Shown here piece after piece: positions 28,700 through 37,512 of a stretch of 64,000 nucleotides of DNA. The stretch is from Bacteroidia bacterium (GTDB lineage Bacteria > Bacteroidota > Bacteroidia > Chitinophagales > Saprospiraceae), in NCBI GenBank assembly GCA_030426765.1, contig JAUHXV010000007.1:38658-102657 (forward strand), written 5' to 3'. The translations under genes were made by a program, and so were the position numbers. Numbering within the stretch: position 1 is the first letter of the stretch; every line of letters starts with the position of its first letter. The notes under the pieces were generated by a model. That model did not search any database. It was given only the letters and a program-made list of their open reading frames with translations, and had not been told where the DNA came from.

Positions 28700-29722
28700 T
28701 CAATTCATGACGGACAGTAGTCGGGCCTTCCAGTCTGCATGTGTGTATTGCCGCCCGAGCATTCCAGAATGCTGCCCCATCGCTGCGATCTCGTCCGTTT
28801 GTAATGCAAATAATCTGACCAGCGTTTTCTTTAACGCCTTTTTGTTTCCCGCTGGAAAAACGAATCCGCTCACCCCGTCTTGCACATATTTTTCTCGTGC
28901 ATTGACTTCTGATGAAACGACCATCGGAATACCGGCGGCAGCAAATTCCTGCACCACCACGCCCCATGGCTCGTAGAGACTAGGCAGGACAAACGCACTG
29001 GTATTGGCAGCAATGGTTGCAAGTTCTGCAGGTTGGACAAATGCATTTACAATTATCGTTTCAGTAGGTTTAAGTGTATCGCTGAGACTTCCATTGCCAA
29101 TTATTCGTAGCGTCCAGCCATTTCGTTCACCTTCAGTCAGATGTATAAATACGTCATACAACTGATGCACGCCTTTTACTTCTTCAAGTCGGCCGACAAA
29201 CAACAACTGCTTTTTCGTGTAATCGTTTTCTACTTTTGAAAAAAGCTGTGTGTCCGCCACGTATAGTCCGTCGATGATATATTCTGGTGCGTACCCAAGT
29301 CTTCTGGCATATTCCTGTTGTCGTTTGCCTGCGACCCACAGCACATCAAATGTGTTGCGAAGTAGCAGGTGGCTTGTGAGCACTCTTAGCCGCTGTCCCA
29401 TTGATCTTTTCCAAGGGGTATCTATTCCGGCGACTACTTTCGTACCTCTTTTCCTCAACCGACGTGCTACCGTCATATACTCTTTATTCATCCATCCGGC
29501 CACATAACAGAGGTCGGGCTTAAAGCTCAGGCAATATTTTGTCAGGTCTTTGATCTCATTGTTTGAAGTAAAATTCTCTTCCAATTGTACAAACTCAAAA
29601 GGAGCTACCACTTCTGGTTCACAATGCACAACGCCAATTTCAAATTGAGGGTCTGATATTAAATAGTTAATACATTTGTAAAAATAGTCTGACAGACTAG
29701 CACACAAAAACAGAACCTTCAT
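28700..29722 (-). CDS. Glycosyltransferase family 4 protein
   Basis: A 340-residue GT-B protein. The N-terminal domain is short and Cys-containing (KVLFLCASLSDYFYKCINYL). The C-terminal domain carries KKQLLFVGRLEEVKGVHQLYDVF, TLRIIGNGSLSDTL and the donor-binding signature EPWGVVVQEFAAAGIPMVVS. Its start overlaps the stop of the upstream GT4 gene by 4 bases. No membrane or signal sequence is seen. It fits the assembly of the repeat unit together with its neighbours; the sugar transferred is not known. Confidence 0.92.
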   Translation of the reverse strand: MKVLFLCASLSDYFYKCINYLISDPQFEIGVVHCEPEVVAPFEFVQLEENFTSNNEIKDLTKYCLSFKPDLCYVAGWMNKEYMTVARRLRKRGTKVVAGIDTPWKRSMGQRLRVLTSHLLLRNTFDVLWVAGKRQQEYARRLGYAPEYIIDGLYVADTQLFSKVENDYTKKQLLFVGRLEEVKGVHQLYDVFIHLTEGERNGWTLRIIGNGSLSDTLKPTETIIVNAFVQPAELATIAANTSAFVLPSLYEPWGVVVQEFAAAGIPMVVSSEVNAREKYVQDGVSGFVFPAGNKKALKKTLVRLFALQTDEIAAMGQHSGMLGRQYTHADWKARLLSVMN

Positions 29723-30723
29723 GAACTTAGAAGCTTTTTATACATATCCTCGTACAGCAATAATATCCTCTCATGTGAAAAGCGTGTCACATTAGATTTT
29801 CCTTTTTCAACTATTTCAAGTCTTCTTTTTTCATCATCAATTACTGCCATAATGGTTGATCTGATCTGTTGTACGTTTGTTTCATCTGGCACAAAATATG
29901 CTGCACCTCCTGCTACTTCAGGTAATGAACATACCGATGAACACACGACCGCTCTTCCTGTGGCATTGGCCTCTATGATCGGCATCCCAAAACCTTCATG
30001 CAAACTGACAAACGTGACCATATCGCTTTCGGCATATTTCTTTACTACCTCCTCATAAGAAAGCGACGAGAATTCGGCATAATCTATATGATGCTGTTCC
30101 AACAATACTCTTTGTTGTATGTTGATTTTGCCGATGATCTGTAGTTGACAGGATATTCCTTCAAGGGCCGGAATGATGCGTTCGAGGTTTTTTTGTGGGG
30201 CTGTGCCTACCTGCAGTACAATGGGCCGTTCCTGATTAAAACCTTTAGGCTGAAATTTAAACAGCGGGTGCACAGGATTGGGAATTACATCTGTTTTCGA
30301 AGCATATCCGGATGCCACTCGGTTGATAATATCATTTTTTGTAAACTCAGATACCGTGATCACCTTATCTGCAAAATACATGGGCAGGGTCAACCAGATC
30401 AGTTTATAAAGCCATTTTCGTATTCCATTCAGTTCCTTGTATCGTCCGATATCATGGATCGTGATGATTTTCTTCGTTTTCCCAAGCCAGGGAACCAGAT
30501 AATACATGTCACTGGTAATGTGGACGACCTTTGGTTGCATATCAAGAATTGACTTCCGATTGGCCCACATGCCTTGCTCGTCGTTGTAATAATAGGGTTC
30601 GATGTGAATCCGCTCTCTGAGCTTTGCAAACAACCCTTCATAAATAGCTTCCACGCTATGGCCTTTGCGTTTTGGATCTCGAAGAACCAGCACCACTTTA
30701 TCACTATCTATAGCTTCAGGCAC
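29719..30723 (-). CDS. Glycosyltransferase family 4 protein
   Basis: A 334-residue GT4 protein. Features are a KRKGHSVEAIYEGLF loop near the N-terminus, IITIHDIGRYKELNGIRKW, VITVSEFTKNDIINR, and RPIVLQVGTAPQKNLERIIPAL, followed by SLHEGFGMPIIEANATGRAV and SLPEVAGGAAYFV. This is the mannosyltransferase-like GT4 layout (HDIG and EGFG blocks). It overlaps the CgeB-like gene upstream by 8 bases and the next gene by 4. Because GDP-mannose is made in this locus, mannose is a possible donor, but that is only a guess from context. Confidence 0.92.
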   Translation of the reverse strand: MPEAIDSDKVVLVLRDPKRKGHSVEAIYEGLFAKLRERIHIEPYYYNDEQGMWANRKSILDMQPKVVHITSDMYYLVPWLGKTKKIITIHDIGRYKELNGIRKWLYKLIWLTLPMYFADKVITVSEFTKNDIINRVASGYASKTDVIPNPVHPLFKFQPKGFNQERPIVLQVGTAPQKNLERIIPALEGISCQLQIIGKINIQQRVLLEQHHIDYAEFSSLSYEEVVKKYAESDMVTFVSLHEGFGMPIIEANATGRAVVCSSVCSLPEVAGGAAYFVPDETNVQQIRSTIMAVIDDEKRRLEIVEKGKSNVTRFSHERILLLYEDMYKKLLSS

Positions 30724-31780
30724 CGTTCGTAGTTAATATTCCTTCTGCAACCAATGTGCTTAAAATTTCAGCGGCACGGTGATCAGAAGTATGGTGTTTC
30801 ATCACTAGTTCATGGCCGGCTGCGGCTATTGCTTTTCGCTCAGACGCGTGACCTAAATAATACCTGATCTTATCTGCCAGTTCTTCAGGCCCCGAAAAAC
30901 AAGCTGCATGCTTCCCTTCTTCAAATAATTCGAGGAATTCATTCGTACGCTCGTGTAGCATAAATCCTCCTGCTCCGGGGATATGAAAGGTTCGGCTGGT
31001 GATCAGATCGCCGCTACTGGACTTGTTCCCTGATTCTGAAAGAATCGCTATGTTGACAGCGGAAGCATTGATGGCCATAGCATACATATCTCCATAGACA
31101 GGTTGTTTTTGCCAACTTTTTCGCACATTGTTAAACCCGGTTTTCTCCCAGCTATTTCCCCATACTTTTAGTTGGATATCCTCATTTGGGCCAATAGCAT
31201 TTGCCAGTATTTTCTCTTTTTTCGGAGAATAGCTTCCAATAAATGATGCGTCGCAACGTAAAACTTCACGTGCCTTGATATCGCCCCGGATTATCCTGTG
31301 TATGTCCGGGTCCGCACAGTGTTGGATTAGTTTAGCCTGGGTGACATTAAAGCGATTTTTTAAATCGCTCAGCCCAAAACTTTTCGTTGTAAAAATGAAA
31401 TCGTAGAGCGGAATGCATTTAGGAATATTTCCGCCATGATCAAAAAAACTTACATCCGGATACACACAAAATACGGGAGTGCCTACTTTTTGAATTGACT
31501 GCAGTGTCTCCTTTTGTAAAGATGATCCTTTATACACACACACCACATCCGGGTTAAAACTTTCAAATGCCCGTAATAAATCACGATTGTAGTCCTTTAG
31601 GAAAAAAGGTGTTCCTATTTTCCTAATGGCTTTGGACAAAAATGAATTAACATCTGCCGGATAATAAAATTTATCATCTACAATATGTATGAGATGTCCA
31701 GCTCTTGAAAAAGCCCTGAACAGCGATCCATCATTTGAACCCCGCCATTGGTTCCCTATACAAAAGATCTTCAATCTCAA
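30716..31780 (-). CDS. CgeB-like glycosyltransferase
   Basis: A 354-residue protein with a GT-B-like fold. The N-terminal half contains KIFCIGNQWRGSNDGSLFRA and PDVVCVYKGSSLQKET, and YDFIFTTKSFGLSDLKNRF. The C-terminal half has the glyco_trans_1_2 pattern SRTFHIPGAGGFMLHERTNE with EEGKHAACFSGPEELADKI, as in CgeB spore-maturation-type glycosyltransferases. It sits between the Wzy polymerase and the GT4 run and overlaps both neighbours by a few bases. The substrate cannot be predicted. Confidence that it is a glycosyltransferase is high, and specificity is unknown. Confidence 0.85.
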   Translation of the reverse strand: MRLKIFCIGNQWRGSNDGSLFRAFSRAGHLIHIVDDKFYYPADVNSFLSKAIRKIGTPFFLKDYNRDLLRAFESFNPDVVCVYKGSSLQKETLQSIQKVGTPVFCVYPDVSFFDHGGNIPKCIPLYDFIFTTKSFGLSDLKNRFNVTQAKLIQHCADPDIHRIIRGDIKAREVLRCDASFIGSYSPKKEKILANAIGPNEDIQLKVWGNSWEKTGFNNVRKSWQKQPVYGDMYAMAINASAVNIAILSESGNKSSSGDLITSRTFHIPGAGGFMLHERTNEFLELFEEGKHAACFSGPEELADKIRYYLGHASERKAIAAAGHELVMKHHTSDHRAAEILSTLVAEGILTTNGA

Positions 31781-33144
31781 ACTTTTATTTTAAAAACGGC
31801 TTGCAACAAAAAACGAATTGCAAAAATGAAAATGAAGAATTTGAAAAGAGCATTCAGATAACCCGATACACTCACTTCAGCGACAGTCAAACTCCCAAAA
31901 TAAATAATCATAAACCATAACAAGACTGCCGGGTCGGTTTGTCCGGTCTTAATAAACCACATGTAAATTCTGCTCAAAAGCAAACCAAAACACCCAAGAA
32001 AAATAATACCCCATCGTCCAAAGTCCGCATAAGCATCACCGATTGGTCCCATCGTAGCAGACACAAAACTGCCCAAGGTGACTCCTGTATACGCCTTAAA
32101 ATACTCGCGTTGACCTACGACCGGTTTTCCAGGCCAGAAGATTCGTGGAACAAATGCAATCAGTGTATTTCCAATGGTCACCTCTCCTTTCGCATAAGTT
32201 CTCCTTTTTGGAATATAATCCATCACATAGGAAACGAGCATGCCTTGATTCAACCTACCAGCAAGGGCAATCTTACTCTCAGTATCATTCATGATCGTAG
32301 GATCGAGTATTTTTTCTTTAAAAATATCGATAAAAAGGTTCGGGTCTTTTTTTATGTCCCGAGACACACGAGAAGAGTACTGACTCTTTTCAATATCCCA
32401 GGCAAGAATTCGATATTCTGTTTTGGTGGCCTGGAGAGCGATTAGAATCCAAATCCCAAGAATTAAAAACATGGCTTTGGATATGAAAGAAATACGGCGA
32501 GGATTTTTACTGAAATAAATAACACTGATTATGATAAACCAAAACACGACGGAACCAATCATGCCATTTAATAAAGTCGTGATCACGAGCAAACCCAGAC
32601 CTCCTGCAATCCACAGATATTTCCAGCGGTATGAGGTAAACATCATCAGGCAAATGCCTACCATCAGGATATGCGCCAGAAGATAAAAAATAAACTTCAG
32701 GCTATCCGGCACCACTGTCTGAAAAAGCCAGCATGGAAGACCGATAAAAATCAGGGCAATCGCCCAGTCATGTCTTTGCGCATAGTGTTGAGACAGCCCA
32801 TCCAGTACATTTTGGGTGAGCTGATCCAGTTTCTTCCGGTTCCGGAATGGCAACATCAAGCCAGCTACATATAATAATGTGCCGGGAAATGCATAGGCAT
32901 AGTATTCGGCATACGACACCTCCATACGCACACCAAGAGAGTCTGACAACATCGGCCCCAAAAGCCACTGCGAAACTGCAATCAATGCCAGCAACTCGAG
33001 GAATACGAATTTATGCCCGAGGCGCGTCAAAAAATAAATCAAAAAGAAAAGCTCCAGCCAGATGATTGTACAATACAGCAGGGAGATCTCACTAAAATAG
33101 TAGATCAGACAAGCGATGACAAACGTGGCTAAAAAGCTCTTCAA
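31777..33144 (-). CDS. wzy: Oligosaccharide repeat-unit polymerase (Wzy-like)
   Basis: A 455-residue polytopic membrane protein with about a dozen hydrophobic segments. Examples are FLATFVIACLIYYFSEISLL, LIFIGLPCWLFQTVV, WIAGGLGLLVITTLLNGMIG, GIIFLGCFGLLLSRIYMWF and LNALFKFFIFIFAIRFLLQA. A long central extracytoplasmic loop (about residues 260-375) is typical of Wzy polymerases, which join lipid-linked repeats in the periplasm. Sequence similarity in this family is poor, so the assignment rests on topology and on its place between the Wzx flippase and glycosyltransferases (4-base overlaps with both neighbours). Confidence 0.82.
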   Translation of the reverse strand: MKSFLATFVIACLIYYFSEISLLYCTIIWLELFFLIYFLTRLGHKFVFLELLALIAVSQWLLGPMLSDSLGVRMEVSYAEYYAYAFPGTLLYVAGLMLPFRNRKKLDQLTQNVLDGLSQHYAQRHDWAIALIFIGLPCWLFQTVVPDSLKFIFYLLAHILMVGICLMMFTSYRWKYLWIAGGLGLLVITTLLNGMIGSVVFWFIIISVIYFSKNPRRISFISKAMFLILGIWILIALQATKTEYRILAWDIEKSQYSSRVSRDIKKDPNLFIDIFKEKILDPTIMNDTESKIALAGRLNQGMLVSYVMDYIPKRRTYAKGEVTIGNTLIAFVPRIFWPGKPVVGQREYFKAYTGVTLGSFVSATMGPIGDAYADFGRWGIIFLGCFGLLLSRIYMWFIKTGQTDPAVLLWFMIIYFGSLTVAEVSVSGYLNALFKFFIFIFAIRFLLQAVFKIKV

Positions 33145-34403
33145 AGAATAGCTGGTTTTGGTTTAAGTCTTAGGCGAAACAACCAGAATAAAAAAAATAG
33201 TTGAATACAGGTCGACAATATCATAGCCCAGGCTGCTCCAAACACACCCCATCCGGGAATCAGGAGAAGATTTAATCCAATATTGCTGATTGCTCCCACG
33301 ATATAGTGATATAAAACGACTTTGGTATCACCGAGTGCATAGATCACCTGCTCGATAAAAAACAAAGATGTCACCAGTAGATTAGCCATGGCCAGATACG
33401 GAATGAGTGCAAAAGATGCTTCATATTTCGCTGAAAGCAATATACGCCCGATAAGGTCTGACGCAAACCAAATGACGACCACGATCCCAAAGCCAAATAA
33501 GATGTATGCGCCCAGTCGTCTCACTGTGTCCCTGTACACGTTTTCCCTTTGTGAGGGATCTGCTACCTGTTTATATACGGATGCATTCAGGTAGGCAATA
33601 ATTCCACCGGCCAGTAATAAAAAAATCTTCGCACCAATGCTGTAGGCGGCCGAGTATATCCCGACCTCTTCTTTCGAATAAAAATAATCTATAAGATATC
33701 TGTCCAGGTTATTTACGATCCAAATAAATACCGGAAGTAACATAAGCGGTTTAACGTACCTGATCAGTGCAGTGAAGCGCGGGGAGCTGATTAGACGCTT
33801 CAAGGAGAATAGCTTTACACCCCGGTTGTCCAGAAAATAATAATATCCTAAACCCAATATGATTAATTCAGCACCTATCAACGAAGCCCAAAGAAACACC
33901 GAAGCCTGTTTGTGGAGCGCAAATACGATAAAAAAAATCAGGAGCAAATTAAATACAGGCGTTAAGACCTGAAGGACACCCTGAAAGGTTGTATTTCCAT
34001 GAATATTAATATTGGCGATTTGCAACGCGGAATTGTTCTGAGCGAGTATCTGTCCAATGATCAGGGCCACAAAAAGAAACGGCAATACGCCTGAAGTGCC
34101 AAGTATCAGTAGAACGATAAGTACAAAAAACGCCATCCATAAAAAGATGGATCGAAAGAAATGCACCAGGTCCTCTTTGTCCTTAAAATAAAAATGACGA
34201 AACGCCTGGATCAAGGGTGTGGCGATTACCATTGTGTAGATGCTCACCGCACTGGTATAAATAAAGTACTTCCCGAACTCCGCCGGATCAAAGTAAACCG
34301 CTACAATTTTCCCAAGGAGAATCGTAAACAATCCCGCAGCGATCTGAAGTCCGATATACTTTTTCTGACTTGCATTGAGCCTGAAAGAAAGTAACCTGTT
34401 CAT
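33141..34403 (-). CDS. wzx: Lipid-linked oligosaccharide flippase (Wzx-like)
   Basis: A MATE/MOP-superfamily polysaccharide flippase, about 420 residues if started at the ATG at 34403. That start overlaps the methyltransferase stop as ATGA and fits the operon better than the upstream ATG at 34418. It has about 12-14 hydrophobic helices, for example IGLQIAAGLFTILLGKIVAV, LFFIEQVIYALGDTKVVLY, NIGLNLLLIPGWGVFGAAWA and ILSTCIQLFFLFWLF. The motif order and GWGVFGAAWAMILST near the C-terminus are typical of Wzx. It moves the undecaprenyl-linked repeat unit across the inner membrane for polymerisation by the Wzy encoded next to it. Confidence 0.9.
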   Translation of the reverse strand: MNRLLSFRLNASQKKYIGLQIAAGLFTILLGKIVAVYFDPAEFGKYFIYTSAVSIYTMVIATPLIQAFRHFYFKDKEDLVHFFRSIFLWMAFFVLIVLLILGTSGVLPFLFVALIIGQILAQNNSALQIANINIHGNTTFQGVLQVLTPVFNLLLIFFIVFALHKQASVFLWASLIGAELIILGLGYYYFLDNRGVKLFSLKRLISSPRFTALIRYVKPLMLLPVFIWIVNNLDRYLIDYFYSKEEVGIYSAAYSIGAKIFLLLAGGIIAYLNASVYKQVADPSQRENVYRDTVRRLGAYILFGFGIVVVIWFASDLIGRILLSAKYEASFALIPYLAMANLLVTSLFFIEQVIYALGDTKVVLYHYIVGAISNIGLNLLLIPGWGVFGAAWAMILSTCIQLFFLFWLFRLRLKPKPAIL

Positions 34404-35119
34404 GCCTTTAGCGCACAAAAAAGTATGTTCTGCGATAGTTTAATACTATATGTACCGGTCTCGGCCATGTGCAATACACGGAAGGGTAATGTTCCCAGCT
34501 TCCACAAAATTCGTCGGATGACACCTTTCAGGTTATGCATCGTCGGTTGATCTTCAAGGCAGGTAAACGATTTGAAGCCGGCATAGGTCATCATTTGTCC
34601 AAGGCTCTTTTCCGTATATGCCATCTCATGTGTGATATCAGAATACCGAATGCGAGCACCAAATATCCCTTCTGCATTAGGGACGTGGATGATGACGCGT
34701 CCCCCGGGTCGAAGAATACGATGTACTTTTGTCAGTATACCCAATACTTCCTCACGGTGAAAGTGTTCCAATACATCCAAAAACAACAGGACATCATATG
34801 ACTGGTCAGCAGTTTCAGATAAGGTGTCTAAAACATCTCCTCTTCGCACTTGCTTTACACCGTATTGATGGGCCAGTGCAACATCTTCCTCGGAAATGTC
34901 TACCCCTTCCGAATGCACATAGCCGTGCTGAAGAAATACCTTTAAGTAGCCCCCTATACCACAGCCGAGATCAAGGATCCGAGATGATTTATCCCTAGGA
35001 AATACACTACGTACGATATGATCGCCGTAAGGTTTGTACTTCGCATAAGATCCCGCTTCTACTTTTCTTTTGAAAAAAGTTGAATACTTTTTATAAAACT
35101 CCCCTTTCCATTTAGACAT
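34400..35119 (-). CDS. Class I SAM-dependent methyltransferase
   Basis: A 239-residue methyltransferase with the SAM-binding motif I RILDLGCGIGGYLKVFL, motif II VHSEGVDISEEDVALA and motif IV YDVLLFLDVLEHF, followed by RILRPGGRVIIHVPNAEG. The pattern matches the Methyltransf_11/UbiE-like group. The C-terminal part lacks a transmembrane helix. It lies between the FkbM methyltransferase and Wzx. In this locus O-methylation of a sugar is the natural reading, but a lipid or other acceptor cannot be excluded. Its stop overlaps the start of the Wzx gene by 4 bases. Confidence 0.88.
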   Translation of the reverse strand: MSKWKGEFYKKYSTFFKRKVEAGSYAKYKPYGDHIVRSVFPRDKSSRILDLGCGIGGYLKVFLQHGYVHSEGVDISEEDVALAHQYGVKQVRRGDVLDTLSETADQSYDVLLFLDVLEHFHREEVLGILTKVHRILRPGGRVIIHVPNAEGIFGARIRYSDITHEMAYTEKSLGQMMTYAGFKSFTCLEDQPTMHNLKGVIRRILWKLGTLPFRVLHMAETGTYSIKLSQNILFCALKA

Positions 35120-35131
35120 GACGGTCGGTAG

Positions 35132-35962
35132 CTATTGTTTCTGTTCCGATGTTTGGTTCCACACCGACGAAAAGTATTTGGACTTGACAAACAACACATT
35201 GCGTTCATACGCGATCGGGCCACGTGTACGATCAAAGACACCAAACTGAACAGGATGAAGGTCTAATTCACGCAGGATAGAGGCCAATTCGCCAAAAGTG
35301 GGTTTCTCTCCTTTGTACTCATTGACAAAAGAACATTCCAGGATAATCACATCGGCATGATCAAAGACTTCTTTTCCTCCGCGTAGCACTTTTGTTTCAA
35401 ATCCCTGCACATCGACTTTGATGATCACCGGTACAACATCCTGAAATTCGATTTTACTTTTAAAATCATCCAATCGGCTCACCTGCACCGGAACTTGCTT
35501 CGTAAATTGCTGATTTCTATCTCCAAGTTGCTCACTATACGTATTAAATGAGGTCAGCCCATATCCCTCTGCCACATTAATATCGCGCTGCTCTGTCGCT
35601 TCACCCAATGCAGTATTGAAAACCTTCACTGCAGCATTGCCTGAAAATCGATTTACATATTTCTCATACATTTCCGGAACGGGTTCAAAAGCAGTAACGC
35701 GTGCTTTAGGGTAGTAGTCCAGAAATCTCTGTGCCCAGTATCCGGAATTACCTCCTATATCGAGAAGCGTAACTTCGTTTTGATTGGAAACAAATCGCAG
35801 TAGCCAAATATATTCTTCCTGATTGTGCGGTTCTTTCCAAACACTACGAAAGATACCTTTTGGCACATGATCGCCCTTGCTCCTGGCGCGCTTTACTGCA
35901 ACGAGAAGATTGGCTCTTAATTGAATGGCCGAAGCATAATGGTGTAAAAAATTCCAAATCAT
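35132..35962 (-). CDS. FkbM-family methyltransferase
   Basis: A 276-residue SAM-dependent O-methyltransferase of the FkbM type. It contains VTLLDIGGNSGYWAQRFLDY, VTAFEPVPEMYEKYV, NTALGEATEQ, PVIIKVDVQGFETKVLRGG and the C-terminal FDRTRGPIAYERNVLFVK. These are the usual FkbM blocks, with the acidic VDVQGFE block conserved. FkbM members in polysaccharide clusters often methylate sugars. With the gene that follows, it gives the locus two predicted methyltransferases. The acceptor is unknown. Confidence 0.92.
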   Translation of the reverse strand: MIWNFLHHYASAIQLRANLLVAVKRARSKGDHVPKGIFRSVWKEPHNQEEYIWLLRFVSNQNEVTLLDIGGNSGYWAQRFLDYYPKARVTAFEPVPEMYEKYVNRFSGNAAVKVFNTALGEATEQRDINVAEGYGLTSFNTYSEQLGDRNQQFTKQVPVQVSRLDDFKSKIEFQDVVPVIIKVDVQGFETKVLRGGKEVFDHADVIILECSFVNEYKGEKPTFGELASILRELDLHPVQFGVFDRTRGPIAYERNVLFVKSKYFSSVWNQTSEQKQ

Positions 35963-35989
35963 ATCTGTCCTTGTAATGCTGCTACCAGG

Positions 35990-37282
35990 TTATAATCTGT
36001 AGAAATTATTCTCTTCCCTTCGCTGGCAAACACCTTTGATATCATACACGATGGTATCCTCATTTACATGTTCACTCTTCCCTTCTTCAAGAAATTTGCC
36101 GAATGCTTTATGCCCCACAGCGATCACAACCGCATCATACTTCCCTTCAGGCGACTCTTTTAAATCTATGTCGTAATTGCGTTTCACCTCCTCTGCCGAC
36201 GCATGCGGATCGATCACATCAACCTTAATGGAATAGTCCACCAGTTCCTGTACCAGTTCCACCACCTTGCTGTTGCGTATATCCGCTACATCTTCTTTAA
36301 ACGTGATGCCCATGACCAGCACACTGCATTCGCCCGGATTCTTTCCACTCTCAATAAGCGCCTGGACCACTTTCTTGACGATAAAGTGCGGCATATAGTC
36401 ATTGACACGTCGGCCCGCCGCAATGACCTGGGGTTCATAGCCCAGCTTTCGCGATTTATGCATCAGGTAAAATGGATCCACACTGATACAATGACCGCCC
36501 ACCAGGCCGGGATAGTATTTATGAAAATTCCACTTCGTCCCTGCGGCTTCAATCACCTCCCGCGTATCAATATCCATGCGATCAAAGATGATGGCAAGCT
36601 CATTCATCAGCGAGATATTGATATCCCGTTGTGTGTTTTCAATCACCTTGGCCGCTTCCGCGACCTTTACGGAAGATGCTTTGTGCAAACCCGCATCGAT
36701 AATCTGTCCATAAACCTTAGATATCTCTTCCAACGCCTCGGCATCATTTCCACTGACGATTTTCAATATGCTGGTTAAGGTTCTGACCTTATCGCCCGGT
36801 ACGATCCTTTCAGGGCTATACCCAAATTTAAAGTCAACTCCCCGACGAAGGCCCGATTCTCTTTCTAACACCGGTACACAATCTTCTTCTGTACAACCAG
36901 GATACACGGTACTTTCATACACTACATAATCGCCCTGCTTGAGTACGCGCCCGACACTCCCGCTGGCTTTAATCAACGGATTCAGATCCGGCACTTTATG
37001 CGCGTCAATATCGGTAGGCACACCAATAATGTGAAAGCTGGCCTGGCCTACGTCATCAGGATTGGATGTAAAATGAATATCGCATCCTGCAAAGGCTTCC
37101 GGCCCCAGCTCTCTGGATGGATCAATGCCTTTTTTCATCAGGTCGACTCTTTCTTCATTGACATCAAAGCCAATGACCCGAAAATGCCTCGCAAACTCCA
37201 GTGCTAACGGCAGCCCAACATACCCTAAGCCGGTTACGCTGAGTGCTTTTTTCTTTGTTTTTAAATCCTCAAACATGTTCAA
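35990..37282 (-). CDS. UDP-N-acetylhexosamine 6-dehydrogenase (WbpO/TviB-like)
   Basis: A 430-residue NAD-dependent enzyme that oxidises C6 of a UDP-HexNAc (UDP-GlcNAc or UDP-GalNAc) to the uronic acid. The Rossmann motif is VTGLGYVGLPLALEFAR. The substrate and catalytic parts are YESTVYPGCTEEDCVPVL, FGYSPERIVPGDK, AAKVIENTQRDINISLMNEL, AAGTKWNFHKYYPGLVGGHC (catalytic Cys) and a C-terminal GITFKEDVADIRNSKVVEL. The order and wording fit TviB/WbpO better than UDP-glucose or UDP-ManNAc dehydrogenases, but the exact substrate is an inference. It supplies a uronate that the asparagine-synthase-like enzyme could amidate. Confidence 0.93.
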   Translation of the reverse strand: MNMFEDLKTKKKALSVTGLGYVGLPLALEFARHFRVIGFDVNEERVDLMKKGIDPSRELGPEAFAGCDIHFTSNPDDVGQASFHIIGVPTDIDAHKVPDLNPLIKASGSVGRVLKQGDYVVYESTVYPGCTEEDCVPVLERESGLRRGVDFKFGYSPERIVPGDKVRTLTSILKIVSGNDAEALEEISKVYGQIIDAGLHKASSVKVAEAAKVIENTQRDINISLMNELAIIFDRMDIDTREVIEAAGTKWNFHKYYPGLVGGHCISVDPFYLMHKSRKLGYEPQVIAAGRRVNDYMPHFIVKKVVQALIESGKNPGECSVLVMGITFKEDVADIRNSKVVELVQELVDYSIKVDVIDPHASAEEVKRNYDIDLKESPEGKYDAVVIAVGHKAFGKFLEEGKSEHVNEDTIVYDIKGVCQRREENNFYRL

Positions 37283-37320
37283 TGTTGTTGCTATTAATAT
37301 AATAGTGCTATGGTCCGTGT

Positions 37321-37483
37321 GTTTAGAAAGTTGAGTATGAGCACCTGTTCGGCGCTGCGTTTAATAAGTTTAGTGTATATCATTAAGTGGCCAATACATT
37401 CCTACCTCAAATCAGAAAAATTAAAAAACTAAACTTTCTAAACCCTTGTACCGTAGGTACAAACACTAAACCTTCTAAACGCA
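37321..37483. repeat. Cluster of TTTAG-type inverted repeats upstream of the UDP-sugar dehydrogenase gene
   Basis: The 230-base gap between cysN and the dehydrogenase gene holds two inverted pairs. GTTTAGAAAGTT (37321-37332) is the exact reverse complement of AACTTTCTAAAC (37432-37443). The 21-mer at 37356-37376 matches the reverse complement of the one at 37463-37483 in 18 of 21 positions by my count. Between them lies a perfect hairpin, TTGTACC-GTA-GGTACAA at 37446-37462. Related TAAAC/TTTAG copies occur at 38881-38901 and 39355-39369, either side of the four-helix-bundle gene. Confidence 0.6.
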
Positions 37484-37512
37484 TTAACCAAACGAAGATC
37501 AGCATCTATCAA

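Noticed and set aside
36203..36778. 191-residue plus-strand ORF
   Set aside because: It is antisense to the UDP-sugar dehydrogenase gene, with no start-region or motif support.
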